Below, in pieces: positions 8,041 to 16,400 of a stretch of 54,960 nucleotides of DNA. The position numbers and the translations under genes are program-made. Numbering within the stretch: position 1 is the stretch's first letter; every line of letters begins with the position of its first letter. This DNA comes from Verrucomicrobiaceae bacterium (lineage in GTDB: Bacteria > Verrucomicrobiota > Verrucomicrobiia > Verrucomicrobiales > Verrucomicrobiaceae): positions 1-54,960 of the forward strand of contig CANIBP010000046.1 in assembly GCA_947466075.1 (NCBI GenBank), written 5' to 3'. Below the pieces are notes generated by a model, which was not told the origin of the DNA, ran no database searches, and was given only the letters and a program-made list of their open reading frames with translations.

Positions 8041-8089
8041 TGTCTGTGCCCGCGCCACTGTCCGCGCTCTTCTTCGTAGAGGAATCTTT

Positions 8090-8179
8090 GGACAGGTGTC
8101 AGAGTGGTCTATCGAGCACGCCTGGAAAGCGTGTGTACCTTAATCGGTACCGAGGGTTCGAATCCCTCCCTGTCCGCCA
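8090..8179 (+). tRNA. tRNA-Ser (anticodon GGA)
   Basis: A complete class II tRNA is visible. The acceptor stem is GGACAGG (8090-8096) with CCTGTCC (8169-8175), followed by encoded GCCA. The anticodon stem CACGC/GCGTG encloses the loop CTGGAAA with GGA at 8124-8126. There is a long variable arm typical of serine tRNAs, and a T arm GAGGG-TTCGAAT-CCCTC. It reads UCC and UCU codons. Confidence 0.97.
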
Positions 8180-8282
8180 CTCTAACAATGAGTGATTTAC
8201 GTTCTTCTGGAGGGCTTAGTGGCAGTGGCAACATGGCAAACCAAATCAGAGAAGTTGGCCATTTGCTGTCTGGAGGGGCTAA

Positions 8283-8426
8283 CTAATGGTTAGCCACCTC
8301 GTTGTCAGCGAGTGCGCTGCAGGCTTGGTCTGTCACTGCCATCATCATCGGAGTAAGGCAGCCGCTCTGCTTCATGGTGAAGCGGGCGTAGCGGGTGGCT
8401 TCGACGATAAGCGATTTGAGGGACAT
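8283..8426 (-). CDS. short ORF next to tRNA-Ser, possible truncated gene
   Basis: The minus strand has a 47-residue frame from ATG 8426 to TAG 8283, beginning MSLKSLIVEATRYARFTMKQ and continuing SGCLTPMMMA. The helical start and the following CLTP segment look protein-like, and vaguely recall small proteins of plasmids and integrated elements that open with an EATxYxRxxMxxSG-type segment. If so, it has lost most of its C-terminus. It lies immediately 3' of the tRNA, a common integration site. Low confidence; it could be chance. Confidence 0.3.
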   Translation of the reverse strand: MSLKSLIVEATRYARFTMKQSGCLTPMMMAVTDQACSALADNEVANH

Positions 8427-8564
8427 ATTCGATTTTTGCTGTCCCTACCGCAATCATCCGGATTTATCCATCCACGAAGAAAGAACCGGCTTCTTCACAC
8501 CATGCCATCTTTCCGCAAACTGTTACAGCGCGATGTCGTAGTGATCTGCTAGCCGCAGGGCCGT

Positions 8565-9198
8565 ATGGTTGGCTCTCGAGGGCACAAAGATGCCCGTCAT
8601 CACCTTTCCGGGCGGTTGAAGGAGGTCGGCTGCCAGCGATTCATCGGTGATTCCTTTGAACTGCCCTACCGCTCCGGCAGTCAGGACTTCTGCAATCTCG
8701 CCGGCCGTATTCATGGCAAGAAATAGTGCTTTCGCTCCGCGGCTCAATGGCGCTCACTACGACACCGTCATTGCCCATCCATATGCTGATGACAATGCGG
8801 CGGCGGTCGCCATTGCCCTGCAAGCCAGTTCCATCCTGCGTGAGGCAGCAACTCTGGAGCGCGATCTCATTGTGGCAATTTTTGACGCCGAGAAGCTGCC
8901 TTATTTCCACACCAAGGCGATGGGTAGCAACAGATTCTACGAGGACCACATACACGGCAGCCGCGAAATCCATGCTGTCCTGGTCATGGATTTGGTCGGG
9001 CATGACATCTGCCTGCCAGTTGAGCGACTTAGACCAATTGCAGCAGAGCCCAGCATGAAACAGGCCGTTGCCGATTTGAGGTCAACCCTGTTTGTCACCG
9101 GCACCGAGAGCCATCCCGAATTGGCTCAAGTGATCCCCACCCTCAACAGCTAAGTAGGTGACATGAGTGACCAAGCATCTTCCGCCGCCATGGTGTGA
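8565..9198 (+). pseudogene. M28 family metallopeptidase pseudogene (frameshift and in-frame stop)
   Basis: Two frames together spell an M28-type zinc peptidase. From ATG 8565 one frame gives a helical lead-in ending in SFELPYRSGSQDF and CNLAGRIHGK, and stops at a TAG near 8714. The next frame then continues NGAHYDTVIAHPYADDNAAA, with the metal-binding His and Asp-Asp of the family, and IVAIFDAEKLPYF, where the family normally has the catalytic Glu-Glu before a Pro (here EK). This is followed by MGSNRFYEDH and VMDLVGHD. A TAA at 9151 interrupts, yet the same frame resumes with VGDMSDQAS, again family-like, and stops at 9196. The frameshift, the internal stop and the altered Glu pair show that the gene is dead. 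Pieces further on are unrecognisable. Confidence 0.8.
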
Positions 9199-9381
9199 CG
9201 TGAATGGCTTGATCAGCCGGACGGATATGTACCTGTTCACCCGATCCCGATCCTAGTCGACTGCAAAAGGTCATATGGAAGGCGGTGCGTTTAACCTGGT
9301 AGTTGTGTCAGGAGCATTACCTGAGTTGTTCGCGGTTACACCGAGGGATTGTCCACTGAGCAGACCGAACCCTCCACTGAA

Positions 9382-9525
9382 ATGACAGCCTTAGAGGAGG
9401 ACATTGTTGCCAAGCTAAAGGACAAGGTGCCTCAAGAACCCAGTGAATTGCAGCGCTATTTCCATGATTTGCGCACCGGAGAGCGTGACAAGGCGGTTGC
9501 ACGGCTCAAATCGACCGGCAGGTGA
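9382..9525 (+). CDS. short charged ORF in the decayed region, uncertain
   Basis: A 47-residue frame begins at ATG 9382 (MTALEEDIVAKLKDK...) and ends at TGA 9523. Its composition is helical and highly charged, as in a real protein (ELQRYFHDLRTGERDKAVAR). The frame is open about 20 codons upstream. I recognise no family. It lies between the M28 pseudogene and the response regulator, so it may be another gene fragment. The rest of 9199-9680 shows nothing I can support. Confidence 0.3.
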   Translation: MTALEEDIVAKLKDKVPQEPSELQRYFHDLRTGERDKAVARLKSTGR

Positions 9526-9683
9526 TCGAAACCGCCGATGGACGATTGGATGCTGCGGCCTGAATAGGCGTTGTCCACCGACTGTCAGCGTGTCGGCGCG
9601 CTCGATAAACGCAAATCAGCATCAGTGATGTGTAAGCCACTGCCTGGCACGGCGGATGCTGGCGTCTTTTGTTGCACAGCATG

Positions 9684-9701
9684 AGCAACGAAATCGTCAC
9701 G
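9684..9701. promoter_or_regulatory. dyad site A upstream of the two-component genes
   Basis: AGCAACG-AAAT-CGTCACG is the weakest of four copies of a dyad with consensus TGYWACG-N4-CGTNACA. It lies 39 bp before site B and about 103 bp before the response-regulator ATG at 9795. Two sites a few helical turns apart suggest cooperative binding by a dimeric regulator (inference). Confidence 0.45.
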
Positions 9702-9722
9702 CAGTGATATGACCCACGGTTG

Positions 9723-9740
9723 TGCAACGAGATCGTAACA
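9723..9740. promoter_or_regulatory. dyad site B upstream of the two-component genes
   Basis: TGCAACG-AGAT-CGTAACA is centred about 64 bp before the response-regulator start. With its flanks (TGTGCAACGA before, ACATGG after) it matches the copy at 42471-42488 at 20 of 24 bases (windows 9721-9744 and 42469-42492). A possible direct repeat, GTCATTGGCAGTCAT (9746-9760), follows. Confidence 0.55.
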
Positions 9741-9794
9741 TGGGAGTCATTGGCAGTCATGCTACAATGCCGTGACAATCAGTCCTCCCGAATT

Positions 9795-10493
9795 ATGAGC
9801 AAAATCCTAGTAGTCGATGACGAGAAGGACATTGTGGACCTTGTCAGCCTTCACTTGCAGCGCGAAGGCCACGAGGTGGTCTCCGTGGGCAATGGTCTGG
9901 CGGTGGTGCCAGAGGCGATTAAGTCGTCGCCCGACTTGATCGTGCTCGACATCATGCTGCCAGGTATTGACGGCGTACAGGTGCATCGACGGCTGCGTGC
10001 GGATTCGCGGACACGCCACATACCGGTGATCATGCTCACAGCACGGTCACAGACGAATGACCGCATCGCCGGACTGGAAGGTGGAGCGGATGATTACCTG
10101 ACGAAACCGTTCAGCCCTCGTGAACTGATGCTGCGCATTGGCGCGGTGCTGCGGCGTTCACAAAAAGTCGTGATGCTGGCAGAACAGCGCATAGGTGACT
10201 TCTTACTCGATCGCAAGAATATGTCCCTTTCGATCAATGGTCAGCAGATTGAGCTGACCATCACCGAGCTAAAGCTCATCACCACCTTGATGGCGAATCC
10301 GGATGTGATTCACTCGCGTGGCGAACTGCTCAACGCTGTCTGGGGTTATGCTGACGACACGCAGTCTCGCACGCTGGACACGCACATCAAACGTCTGCGT
10401 GACAAGCTAGGCACGTATGGTGCGCACGTCGGTACGTTGCGCAGGCAGGGCTACTTTTTCCAAACTCAGGTCGAGCAGAAGGTTAAGGCATGA
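9795..10493 (+). CDS. OmpR/PhoB-family response regulator
   Basis: The ATG at 9795 gives 232 residues beginning MSKILVVDDEKDIVDLV. The receiver domain (1-120) has the acidic pair Asp8-Asp9, the phospho-acceptor Asp52 in LIVLDIMLPG, Thr82 and Lys104 in YLTKPFSPRE. The C-terminal winged helix of the OmpR/PhoB type (about 135-228) includes RTLDTHIKRLRDKLG and GYFF. It is a DNA-binding transcription factor switched by phosphorylation, presumably by the kinase whose ATG overlaps its stop by 4 bases. The earlier start at 9720 would add 25 residues before the receiver strand and is unlikely. Close to PhoB in overall pattern, but phosphate sensing is not shown by the sequence. Confidence 0.93.
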   Translation: MSKILVVDDEKDIVDLVSLHLQREGHEVVSVGNGLAVVPEAIKSSPDLIVLDIMLPGIDGVQVHRRLRADSRTRHIPVIMLTARSQTNDRIAGLEGGADDYLTKPFSPRELMLRIGAVLRRSQKVVMLAEQRIGDFLLDRKNMSLSINGQQIELTITELKLITTLMANPDVIHSRGELLNAVWGYADDTQSRTLDTHIKRLRDKLGTYGAHVGTLRRQGYFFQTQVEQKVKA

Positions 10494-11629
10494 CCGCAGC
10501 GGCCCTAGCAGAACCAGTCCGATCGTTGCAGGAGGCTGACGTTGTTTCACGCCTGAATCCGGCTCCGCCGATGTGCATGCTGGATGAGTGTCACCTCTTT
10601 GCCGCGCTGCTGGACGAGACGCCGCAGGGCATCCTGGTGGTGGATGAGGAGGGCATCATCACCCATGCCAATCTCGCGATGAGCGTGCTGTTTCTACCGT
10701 TCCATGTAATCGTGGGGGAAAGCCTCGAAGGACTGGGGGGATTGGAATTTATCGCGAAGCTGGTGGCAGATGCAGCGCAGCGGCACTGCCGCGTGGAGAC
10801 AGATTTGGTGGTTCCGGCCCCTGCCGGTTCGGAACAGTATGGCGAGCGCTTTTATCATGCCGCGGTAGCACCATGGAATGAGAACGGCAAACATGGAGTG
10901 TGGGTGATGGTGCAGGATGCGACCGAGCGCGTGATGACCGAACAGATCCGCAAGGATTTCGTCACCAACGCGGGCCATGAGCTGCGCACGCCACTGTCCC
11001 TCATTCACGGCTACATCGAAACGCTGCGCAGCGGCATGCTCAAGAACCCCGCCTCATTGCAGCGCTGCCTGGAGGTGATGGACAAGCACAGCCGCCGTAT
11101 GATGCGCATTATCGACGACATGCTCACCATCTCCCGCCTGGAAGGCGATGCCACGCAGTTGAAGATCGACCCGTTTCTTGTACGTGGCTGCGTGGAGGAT
11201 GTGCTGGAGCATCTCATGCCGCTGGTGGAAGCACGCCAACCGGCCTTCACGCTGGATTTTCCTGAGGACGGCGGACTGCTGCATGGTGACCGTTTTTACT
11301 GGGATCAAATTTTCACCAACCTCATCGAGAACGCGCTGAAGGAAAACCCGCGCACTGGCCTGCGGCTGAAGATCAGCGGCCACTGGACGCGCAACGAATG
11401 CATTTTCACCGTGGAGGATGACGGCGTGGGCATCAGCGCGGAGGACGTGCCGTTTGTGTTCAAGCGCTTCTATCGCTGCGCCAAGGATCACTCACAGGAG
11501 ATCAAAGGCACCGGCCTCGGACTCTGCATCGTCAGGCATGCCGTCGAGGCACACGGCGGCAGCATTGAATTGGAGAGTCGTCCGGGGGTGAGCACGGTGT
11601 TCACCATGCGACTGCCGCTGCCTAATTGA
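10490..11629 (+). CDS. PhoR-like sensor histidine kinase without membrane segments
   Basis: This 379-residue kinase has a PAS-like domain (about 35-148, with GILVVDEEGIITHAN) and a dimerisation/phosphotransfer domain with the phospho-accepting His163 in NAGHELRTPLS. An HATPase_c domain follows, with the N box (NLIENALKEN, around 278-287), DDGVGIS (310-316) and GTGLGLCIV (340-348). It should phosphorylate the regulator encoded just upstream, with which it overlaps by ATGA. Unlike PhoR of model bacteria, it has no hydrophobic segment anywhere, so it is predicted to be cytoplasmic and to sense an internal signal or a partner protein through PAS. The C-terminus is complete. Confidence 0.93.
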   Translation: MTAAALAEPVRSLQEADVVSRLNPAPPMCMLDECHLFAALLDETPQGILVVDEEGIITHANLAMSVLFLPFHVIVGESLEGLGGLEFIAKLVADAAQRHCRVETDLVVPAPAGSEQYGERFYHAAVAPWNENGKHGVWVMVQDATERVMTEQIRKDFVTNAGHELRTPLSLIHGYIETLRSGMLKNPASLQRCLEVMDKHSRRMMRIIDDMLTISRLEGDATQLKIDPFLVRGCVEDVLEHLMPLVEARQPAFTLDFPEDGGLLHGDRFYWDQIFTNLIENALKENPRTGLRLKISGHWTRNECIFTVEDDGVGISAEDVPFVFKRFYRCAKDHSQEIKGTGLGLCIVRHAVEAHGGSIELESRPGVSTVFTMRLPLPN

Positions 11630-11668
11630 ATGTCTCTCGTAGATTCGCGGCAAAGAGCAGGCGGTTGG

Positions 11669-13447
11669 TTAGCGCGCACGTTGCAAAAATGCCTTCTCCT
11701 CGTTTAGCAGCAGAGTGTCTGGAACTTTTTCGGCAATTTGATAGGCACGGTCTTGCTTTCCAGCGAGCGAAAGCAGTCCGGCGGCAACAGCACGCTGTCC
11801 TGCTGGCAGACCGGCCGTGTCCTCGAGATTGGCAAGGTGTTTTGGCACTGCATCTGGGTCACCCAATCGGAACGCTGCAAGTGCAAGCAGCAAAGGCGGT
11901 GGTATGCGTTCCAAAGCAATCGTGAACGCAGCGTGGATACTGCTGGATTTTTTCAGTGGAGAAAAGTCGATGCTCTCCATTTCTACACCAAGAATGAGCC
12001 GTAAATAAATGAGTCGGTCAGAAAAAGCGGCGCTGCTGGGGCGCAGTTCATGCAGCTTACGGGAAATAGTTAGCAGCGCAGCGCTGTCTTTTGCCACTAG
12101 CGCCAATTCAACGGCGTTTTGTAGGTGCTGCAGGGCATCCTCCTGTTTACCGGCGGCAACAGCCTTTTCCCCGGCATCTTTGTAGGCAATGATCGCGATG
12201 TCGGTGAGATTGAGTTTTTTAGCCAGCGCTGCCACCGCTTGAAGTGTGGCATCACTTTTTTCAACACTAGCGGATTCAAGGGTGCCTTGCAGCAACAGCC
12301 GCGTTTCTCGCATATCGGGTTGTAGCTTGCTCTGCACTTCCGCTAAAGCGAGGTTGACCAAGCTTTTTGCCACGGGCGGACGGGGAATCATCAGCAGTTC
12401 CTTGAGTTCTTCCCAACGTTTTCCTTGGGCGAGTGCCTGCATCAGAATAGGGTAGAGTTCACGCGATGTGACAGCTAGTTTGCTGGGGATGAGCTTGAAG
12501 ACTTCTTCATTTTGCTGCTCGGTCATCAACCAGTAAGACATCTCTTCAAGCTCACCATTGTTGCTGGATTTAAAGCGTGTCATTTCCGCTGCGACGATCT
12601 GAGTTCGCATCCATGGCTGTAAACGTAGGAGAGCAGAGATGACGCCCAAGCGTGCCGTCAGGCTTTCTAACGGATGCTTGCTGACCAGTTCCTGGAGATG
12701 TCTGGCTTCTGGTAGAGTTAAACTAGAATCCAAATTCAGTTTTGCGATGGCTTTCAGAGCAATCTCGGTGTTGATCTCTGCTAGCTGCCAGAGCTGTTTA
12801 CGAGCGTGCTGCCGAATTTCAACGAAATTGCTCTCGAGGTCTGCCAATGCCGACTGCAGTTGTGTTTCAGGTGAGCCGTTGGACTGAGCCGTGGCGCGTC
12901 GGGTTATCTCCGCTGCCTCCTTGGTATGTCCTTCGGCTGTCAAGATACTGGAGAGTAGTTCCAGGCCCGGTTTGAGCGTGGCATCGCTGATCGGCATTTT
13001 TTCGTACACCTCACGGGCTTCGTCTGTTTTTCCACTGGCGATGAGCGAGCGTCCGAGGAGCCGTTCTTCCTGCTCGGTCAAAGGTTGCTGTGTGGAAAGC
13101 CGCCGAAGCTGCTGTGCCAGTCCGCCAGGGTCATAGCCCGAGGCTTGATGAAATGAAATCATCGCACGTATCACTTCACTGTCTTGGGGTGCTCGTTGTT
13201 GTGCGAGCGCGAGAGCCTCGTAGGCTCGATTCCAATCCTTATCCCCAATGGCTTCGAGTGCTTCCTTGGCGTTGTGTCGTGCGAAAGCCGATCGAAAGGC
13301 CGTTGAAATGGAGCCCCACGAAAACAAAATGCCAGCGAAGATGGCAAAGGCGAGCAGGACAAGGATGTGGAACCGGCTGATCCGCTCTTTCGGTGGTGCC
13401 ATGTCATGGATTTCCTGCTGCGAGTCGGGATTGAACTGGAAGGCCAT
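11669..13447 (-). CDS. membrane-anchored TPR-like protein, last gene of the two-partner secretion operon
   Basis: The 592-residue product has one N-terminal membrane helix (ISRFHILVLLAFAIFAGILF, about residues 23-42). The rest is almost wholly alpha-helical, with TPR-like pairs such as KDWNRAYEALALAQQRAPQD and GKQEDALQHLQNAVELALVA. The bulk should face the periplasm. It starts 18 bp after the giant exoprotein gene, so it is likely co-translated with it and may handle that protein before or during export. An alternative ATG at 13402 would still keep the membrane helix. It converges with the histidine kinase gene, with only 39 bp between them and no clear terminator. Confidence 0.75.
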   Translation of the reverse strand: MAFQFNPDSQQEIHDMAPPKERISRFHILVLLAFAIFAGILFSWGSISTAFRSAFARHNAKEALEAIGDKDWNRAYEALALAQQRAPQDSEVIRAMISFHQASGYDPGGLAQQLRRLSTQQPLTEQEERLLGRSLIASGKTDEAREVYEKMPISDATLKPGLELLSSILTAEGHTKEAAEITRRATAQSNGSPETQLQSALADLESNFVEIRQHARKQLWQLAEINTEIALKAIAKLNLDSSLTLPEARHLQELVSKHPLESLTARLGVISALLRLQPWMRTQIVAAEMTRFKSSNNGELEEMSYWLMTEQQNEEVFKLIPSKLAVTSRELYPILMQALAQGKRWEELKELLMIPRPPVAKSLVNLALAEVQSKLQPDMRETRLLLQGTLESASVEKSDATLQAVAALAKKLNLTDIAIIAYKDAGEKAVAAGKQEDALQHLQNAVELALVAKDSAALLTISRKLHELRPSSAAFSDRLIYLRLILGVEMESIDFSPLKKSSSIHAAFTIALERIPPPLLLALAAFRLGDPDAVPKHLANLEDTAGLPAGQRAVAAGLLSLAGKQDRAYQIAEKVPDTLLLNEEKAFLQRAR

Positions 13448-13465
13448 GGCTGTTGTTGGGTGCGC

Positions 13466-16400
13466 TTACTCGCCGGGTTGATTGCGTTTGCGTTCGTCAT
13501 TGGTCCCGTCACCACCGCCATAGCCGATGACTTCCACGGTGATGATGGAAGGCATTTCCTGGGTAGTGGACTGTTGCGTCTGCTGCTGGGCATTGGCTTG
13601 AGTCGCTGCCGTGGTGGCTGCTCCGGCGCTGGAAGCAGCGCTGGCTAGACCACCGAGGCTGGGCGAAGCGACTGAAGGGGCGGCTGGCGTTCCAGCACTG
13701 GTGCCGCCAACGGAGATGTTGGCCGCGTTGAGCACGATGGAAGCCGCGATGTTCAGGTTGCCGGTGGCCCGAATGCCGGCATCACCCGCATCCACGGCAC
13801 CGATAGGAGCGATGAGGTCCACGTTGCCTGGTCTCACACCTGCTACCGTGGCCAACACCCCAATGCCGCCGCCAGTGGCGAGACCCGCCAAGTCAGTGGC
13901 GATGCTTGCGCTTTGCGGATCGATCAACACACGGGTGGGCGGTGCAGACTGCACGGTCTTGGAGGAGGACCCGGCGGCGATGTCACCCTCGGATGACCAG
14001 ATCATGACGTCACCGCCACGCAGGGTGAAGATACGGGCGATGCCAATATCCACGTCATTCTTCGTGAAGATGGAAACATTCCCGCCTGACTCCGTGATGA
14101 TACCCGGCGGTGCTAGAGTCTCGCCAATGAGGGTGGCGGCGAGTTGAAGGCCGCCAGCCGGTGCTAAGATGCTGATGTCACCGCCGCTCTTGGTGCGGAT
14201 GTCACGTGCCTGCGTCTGAATGCTGCCGCTGTTCGTCGTCGGAAACAGCTTGGAAATTGCGGCATACCCTTCAGTATAAGTCCCCGCATTCGGACTGTCT
14301 GGGTCATTGTGGTCACGCCCCGCATCACGCAGCGCCAGGTAAAAGACCGCCAGCGCCAGCTGCTTCTGCTGGTCCGCCGTCAGCAGCGGATCATTCAGAT
14401 TCACGGACGGCACCCCAAGAATCGTCGCCAGTTCCGCAAGATAGCGCGCCCCTGTGGCCGTCGTGGAAATGTAAGTGATGAACGCACCAAAGTCAGGCGT
14501 CCCACCCCCGATGCCTGCGGCCGCCGCACCCATGCCTGCGCCCACGATCACGTCCGCTCCCGTAAACGGCAGAGACGGATTGCGCCCGTTCCCGATGCTC
14601 GTGATCCCAACACCCGTCCCATCCGAGTTGTTGGAGCCCGTGCCCAGATTCAGATTCCGCCCCGCCAGCACCTGCAGCGTCCCCGGACCGCTGATTTGGA
14701 TGTCACCCGATTTGGGGGTTTCCCCATTGGCGGTCACATTCCCTGTCGACACCGCCTGCGAACGCAGGACAGAGTTCGCGTTGTAGGCGATGATGTCACG
14801 CCCGCTGGAAACGATGCTGACATTGTCGCTGTTCACATTCTGGATGTACAGTCCAATGTCAGTAATGTCTCGTCCCGCCAGCACAGAGGCAAATTTGCCA
14901 GAGTAAAGAGTCAGTCCCGACAAATCCCCTGCACCGGCATAGATCCTTACTGGCTGCGTGTCGTTGGCGTGGAGCAGGCCAGATGCATGCAGCGTCTGTT
15001 TTGCCTGAACCACACCGAAATTTCCTTGAGTCGATCCACTCTCGTTGAATGTGGCGTTTTTTTGGTTGAGAAAGGTCGCCACGGTAGCCCTGTTGGCTGT
15101 GTTGCTGTTGCTGCGGTTTAAGAAGTCATAATACGCGTAGGGCGAATAGACCCCTGGGATTGAGGCCGGGTTGGCGTCAGACACATTGACCGTGGCGGAG
15201 GACCAGACATTGTTTTTCGAGCCCACGAGAATGGTCGTGGAGGCTCCAGTCATTTGCAGCCCTTGGATGCTGCCTGCGGCCAGGATCTCCAATTGGCCGG
15301 TGGCAGACGGAGAGAGGTTGATCGTGCCCACCACATTCACGTTGCCCGAAAAGGCCGTGGCCTTGAGACTCGCTGGCATGACGGTGGAGTAGACATTGAA
15401 AGGATTGATGTCCGTTTCCGCCAGTCGCAGCCATGGTTGGAAGTTGGCGGCTGAGCTGTTGTTGAAAAGAAGTTCTTTTCTCATCCAAAGCGCCAGGATT
15501 GGAAAGGGAGAGGTGCCGTCCACCGGCGTGGCGGCTTCGCGCAAGGTCACACTCCCGCCGAGGGATGTCGCTGAAACAGAACTATTCGCGCTGAAGGTGC
15601 TGAAATAGGTCTTGTACCAAAACTTGTTGTTCACGCCCTGAGGCAGGAGGAACGTGTTGGCCACCGGGCCCAGCAGCAGATTGCCGCGCGCCTTCACATC
15701 AAAACTGCTTTTGCCCGCGAACAAGGTGGTTGGCAGCCAGGTGTTGGAATCATCAATCGCTGGGGAGGCTCCCAGCAGCCCCAGGCTTGGCGAACGGGTG
15801 GAGTTGGTGGTGATTTCACCTCCTGCGCTCAGAATGCCCGCTCCGCGTTCAACATAATAAATACCGCCGTCAATGTTGCCACCCGCACGGACCGTGACAT
15901 CACCGCCGCCCAGTTCCAGAAAACGTGCAGGATCGGGCGTGCCACTGGCCGCTCGTGCGTTGGTCGGTGCATGGGCGCTGACGTTCTCAATATTCTGCCC
16001 TGCTTGCATGGTCACATTGCCACCACCCAGCGCTCCCACACCGTCAAAGAAGTTGCTGAAATTGACCCACCACGAGGTCGAAGCCGAAGGGTCGAAGACC
16101 TGCCTGCTGACGGATTGAAAGACGGTGACGTCACCAAAGACTCCCGTGGCAGAGTTGATGTAGCCGCGCCGCATCAGCCAGTTGTTCGGCAGCTCCCGCG
16201 AAGAGTCTGCGATCAGGTTTCCGCTGCCGTCCTTGGTCAGATGGACGATTTTCGCCTGTGCAAAAATGCTGATGTTGCCGCCTGCCATGCTGTACTGCGC
16301 AGGGTAGATCTGTTGCACCGCCCCAAGCGTCGTCGTCTGGTCGGGAAGCTCTGCGGCAGCCCGCCCCACATCCGGCAGTGAAAAATCTCCGGCGGAAACC

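Noticed and set aside
9746..9760. PhoB box upstream of the response regulator
   Set aside because: GTCAT repeats with a 10-bp period, not the 11 bp of Pho boxes, and the sequence match is poor.
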